A stretch of DNA of 64,000 bases. Source: Caulobacter radicis. GTDB lineage: Bacteria; Pseudomonadota; Alphaproteobacteria; Caulobacterales; Caulobacteraceae. The translations under genes were made by a program, and so were the position numbers. A model generated the notes under the pieces. It was given only the letters and a program-made list of their open reading frames with translations. It ran no database searches and was not told the origin of the DNA. Positions within the stretch are counted from its first letter, which is position 1. Each line of letters opens with the position of its first letter. The stretch covers positions 62,001 through 126,000 of the forward strand of contig NZ_QDKO01000009.1 in the NCBI RefSeq assembly GCF_003094615.1, in the 5' to 3' direction. This document shows, in pieces, positions 62,601 through 64,000 of the stretch.

Positions 62601-64000
62601 CAGGTGAACGGCCCCACCCTGGCGGTGGTCGCCAACCCGCAGGCGCCGGACCGTTGGCTGCTGCTGGTGGTCGGCCGCGACACCTCCGAGATCCGCCGCG
62701 CCGCCCTGGCGCTCAGCATCTCGCAGGGCGGCCTCAGCGGCGCCATGGCCCAGGTCGACACCGCCCTGATCGCCCCGCGCGCGCCCTATGACGCGCCGCG
62801 CTGGCTGCGCATGGACCGTCCGGTGCGGATGGGCGAGCTGGTCGACGCCCAGCTGCTGCAGGCGCCGGGCCTGTCGCCGGCCCCGGTCAACGTGCCGTTC
62901 CGCGTGGCCCCAGACCTCTTCCTGTGGCCGGTGCAGGGCGCGCCGATGCGCGTGCGCTACCGCTATCCCAAGGGCCCGTGGTTCGACCGCGAGCAGTCGC
63001 GCCTGGACGTGTCGCTGAACGGCCAGTACCTGCGCTCCTACCGGCTCAGCGCCCAGGACCGCACCGCCGAGGTGCGCGGCCTCTTCAACCGCTTCGCCCG
63101 CAACGAGCACAGCCTCGATTTGCCGCCCTACCTGCTGTTCGGCGCCAGCCAGCTGCAGTTCTATTTCGACATCAAGAGCAACAAGACCGGCGCCTGCCAG
63201 GGCCAGCTGCCGACCAATGTCCACAGCGGCATCGATCCCGACAGCACCATCGACCTCAGCGGCGGGCGCCACTTCGCGGCCCTGCCGAACCTGGCCTTCT
63301 TCGCCAGCGCCGGCTTCCCGTTCACGCGCAACGCCGACCTCGACAAGACCACCGTGGTGCTGGACGCCGCTCCGGCCCCGGCCGACATCGAGGCCTATCT
63401 GAACCTGATGGGGCGCTTTGGCGACGTCACCGGCGCGCCGGTGACGCGGGTGGCGATCTCGCGCACGGCCGACGCGGCCTCGCTCAAGGGGCGCGACGTG
63501 CTGCTGATCGGACGGCCCGAGACGGCGCGACGGCTCTCCGGCCTGTTCGCCGGCGCGCCGGTGACCTTCGAGACCGATCGCCTGCGCCTGAAGACCGCGG
63601 CCCTGGCCGAGCGGGTGTTCCTGATGGCCAACGGCGAGGCGGCCAAGGCGCGCGGGCAGGCCGACGACCTGCTGGTGGCCGGCGACGGCTTCGAGGGCCT
63701 GGTCAGCTTCCGCTCGCCCTATGACGGCGACCGGGCGGTGGTGGCGGTGCTGGCCAGCGATCCGGCCCGTCTGCCGGCCGTGCTCGCCCGCCTGGACGAT
63801 CCGGCCCAGAACGCCCGCGTGCAGGGCGACCTGGCGGTGGTCACCGAGGACGGCTTCTCCAGCTTCCAGGTCGGCAAGCAGTTCCACACCGGCGACCTGC
63901 CCTGGTGGGTCTACATGATGTGGTGGCTGAGCCAGCGTCCGCTGCTGCTGGCCGCAGCCATCTTCGGCGTGGGCCTGGCCCTGTCGTTCCCGATCATCTT
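59682..64000 (+). CDS. cellulose synthase BcsA-BcsB fusion, cut by window edge
   Basis: One uninterrupted frame of at least 1439 codons. The BcsA part (about 1-700) has membrane helices, the GT2 motifs LLDDGRRPEF (D181/D182), FDCDH (D229/D231), VTEDAH (D326) and QRIRW (Q362-W366), the gating-loop FNVTDKG, and a PilZ domain (about 563-660; RQVRQHVR and EVSMGG) for cyclic-di-GMP. A hydrophobic stretch (about 710-735) ending AKAQA, formerly the BcsB signal peptide, leads into the BcsB periplasmic domains. It makes and exports beta-1,4-glucan. The start is uncertain: ATG 59643 is in frame 13 codons earlier. Confidence 0.93.
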   Translation, partial: MRAGVSPKSFLERAMLRVGVGLLVAAFLAVAVVAIVMPLSFKDQALFAGATIVGVVVANRLSQSKHLTIALCVVSVIVSTRYLWWRTTETLHFRNAAEAFFGTGLYLAEIYAWLILLLGYLQTAWPLQRPVRPLEGAPPSWPTVDVYIPTYNESLEIVQDTVLAALGMDYPRDRFKVYLLDDGRRPEFKEFAERAGAIYMTRPDNFGAKAGNLNHALEQTDAELVCIFDCDHIPTRAFLQMTLGWFQEDQRLALLQTPHHFYSPDPVQRNIQTVKDIPGEGDLFYGVVQPGNDLWNAAFFCGSCAVIRRSALEETHGFAHETVTEDAHTALKLQRKGWNTAFLEIRLSAGLATERLALHIGQRIRWARGMTQIFRVDNPLLGKGLTMAQRLCYLNAMLHFQFPLPRIVFLTSPLAFLLLGFNIISASAPVILVYALPHLVHSIVTNNRMQGEERMAFWGEIYETLLAFHLVAPTIVTLFAPKRGKFNVTDKGGRLEKGYFDWSLMWPHVVVAGLLIAGLCWGMWKLVTAEPDLVLFGTLVLNTFWTLFSLLVLLTAIAVGRETRQVRQHVRIEAFLPARLRLTNGEVLDVETREVSMGGLSAIVPDGFWGNDRHIDTVEFLHDERARQFKARAVMFDKGVLRVQFLPLGFAERRDLVRNVVGRADAWQPNAHWAPVRPLAALAGLVRASASILFWWRAAKPAALTPRSRASGPDGGAAVILAGALLAGALGWSGQAKAQALPAEIAAPAPAGSTRVLTLKDLGFGQPLRLQGVQGEAGVDFTLRRDEVVTAARLVVNGAYSPSLLGDLSQLAVTLNGEPAGTVMLTPDRAAGTEWSIPIDPALFLRDNNLNLRFIGHYTRACEDPQHSSLWMNVSNQRSRLELTVSRLPGRPDLSQLPGPFFDKGGGKLVLPFVFAETPSDAVLRGAGAAASYFGMRASYRGFAFPTLIGALPQGEGVVFGQSGQAIGGLVLPQVNGPTLAVVANPQAPDRWLLLVVGRDTSEIRRAALALSISQGGLSGAMAQVDTALIAPRAPYDAPRWLRMDRPVRMGELVDAQLLQAPGLSPAPVNVPFRVAPDLFLWPVQGAPMRVRYRYPKGPWFDREQSRLDVSLNGQYLRSYRLSAQDRTAEVRGLFNRFARNEHSLDLPPYLLFGASQLQFYFDIKSNKTGACQGQLPTNVHSGIDPDSTIDLSGGRHFAALPNLAFFASAGFPFTRNADLDKTTVVLDAAPAPADIEAYLNLMGRFGDVTGAPVTRVAISRTADAASLKGRDVLLIGRPETARRLSGLFAGAPVTFETDRLRLKTAALAERVFLMANGEAAKARGQADDLLVAGDGFEGLVSFRSPYDGDRAVVAVLASDPARLPAVLARLDDPAQNARVQGDLAVVTEDGFSSFQVGKQFHTGDLPWWVYMMWWLSQRPLLLAAAIFGVGLALSFPII

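Noticed and set aside
59523..63887. 1454-codon leftward open frame opposite the cellulose synthase
   Set aside because: It is an antisense artefact of high-GC codon usage: composition is dominated by Gly/Arg/His/Gln, no domain is seen, and the + strand frame has complete BcsA/BcsB motifs.

Overview
The window is high-GC chromosomal DNA from an alphaproteobacterium, most likely Caulobacter or a close relative in the Caulobacteraceae. This is inferred from several things seen together: a gene-transfer-agent (GTA) tail module, a perfect CtrA-type TTAACCAT half-site, a large TonB-dependent receptor, System I cytochrome c maturation genes, a cobalamin riboswitch in front of metE, and palindromic intergenic repeats of the kind common in these genomes. 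No rRNA, tRNA, CRISPR array, transposase or integrase was found.

Layout. 0-2.8 kb: a leftward array of six DUF805 membrane proteins, the first cut by the window edge. 2.9-8.4 kb: four tightly overlapping rightward genes matching the last four genes of the Rhodobacter-type GTA cluster (DUF2460, DUF2163, NlpC/P60 peptidase, TIM-barrel tail protein), followed by a DnaJ-like protein and a small protein. 10-12.7 kb: metE with its B12 riboswitch and promoter. 12.8-15.3 kb: PepSY protein, response regulator and histidine kinase. 16.9-20.9 kb: ccmI-ccmE-ccmF-ccmH without ccmG, then a DegP/HtrA protease. 22.8-25.4 kb: a second two-component system with a ParE/RelE-type toxin-antitoxin pair between regulator and kinase. 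25.4-32.2 kb: HEAT-repeat protein, haloperoxidase-like hydrolase, amidohydrolase, an AT-richer segment with a lone PD-(D/E)XK-like gene, and an S9 peptidase resembling plastid glutamyl endopeptidase.

32.2-38.3 kb: methionine transporter genes metN-metI and, two genes away, metQ; radC; a membrane dipeptidase. 38.3-42.4 kb: a leftward string of EF-hand protein, ECF sigma factor, membrane anti-sigma candidate, periplasmic metal-sensor-like protein, msrP and msrQ, bracketed by inverted copies of a ~135-bp repeat. 42.4-46.7 kb: glnE, divergent from a BlaI/M56-peptidase pair with a BlaI-like operator. 47.5-59.2 kb: a probable sugar-acid/glycan locus with a TonB receptor, an MFS sugar-acid transporter, a Tat-exported protein, a beta-helix protein, a carboxylesterase, a LysR regulator and KdgD. 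59.7 kb to the right edge: one continuous open frame encoding a BcsA-BcsB cellulose synthase fusion.

Most promising second looks: the DUF805 array facing a detached GTA tail module across a shared palindrome; the toxin-antitoxin pair inside a two-component operon; msrQ, whose N-terminal codons and stop codon both come from palindromic repeats; the metal/redox gene string ending in msrPQ; the AT-richer nuclease-like island beside a 13-C tract; and the bcsA-bcsB fusion.
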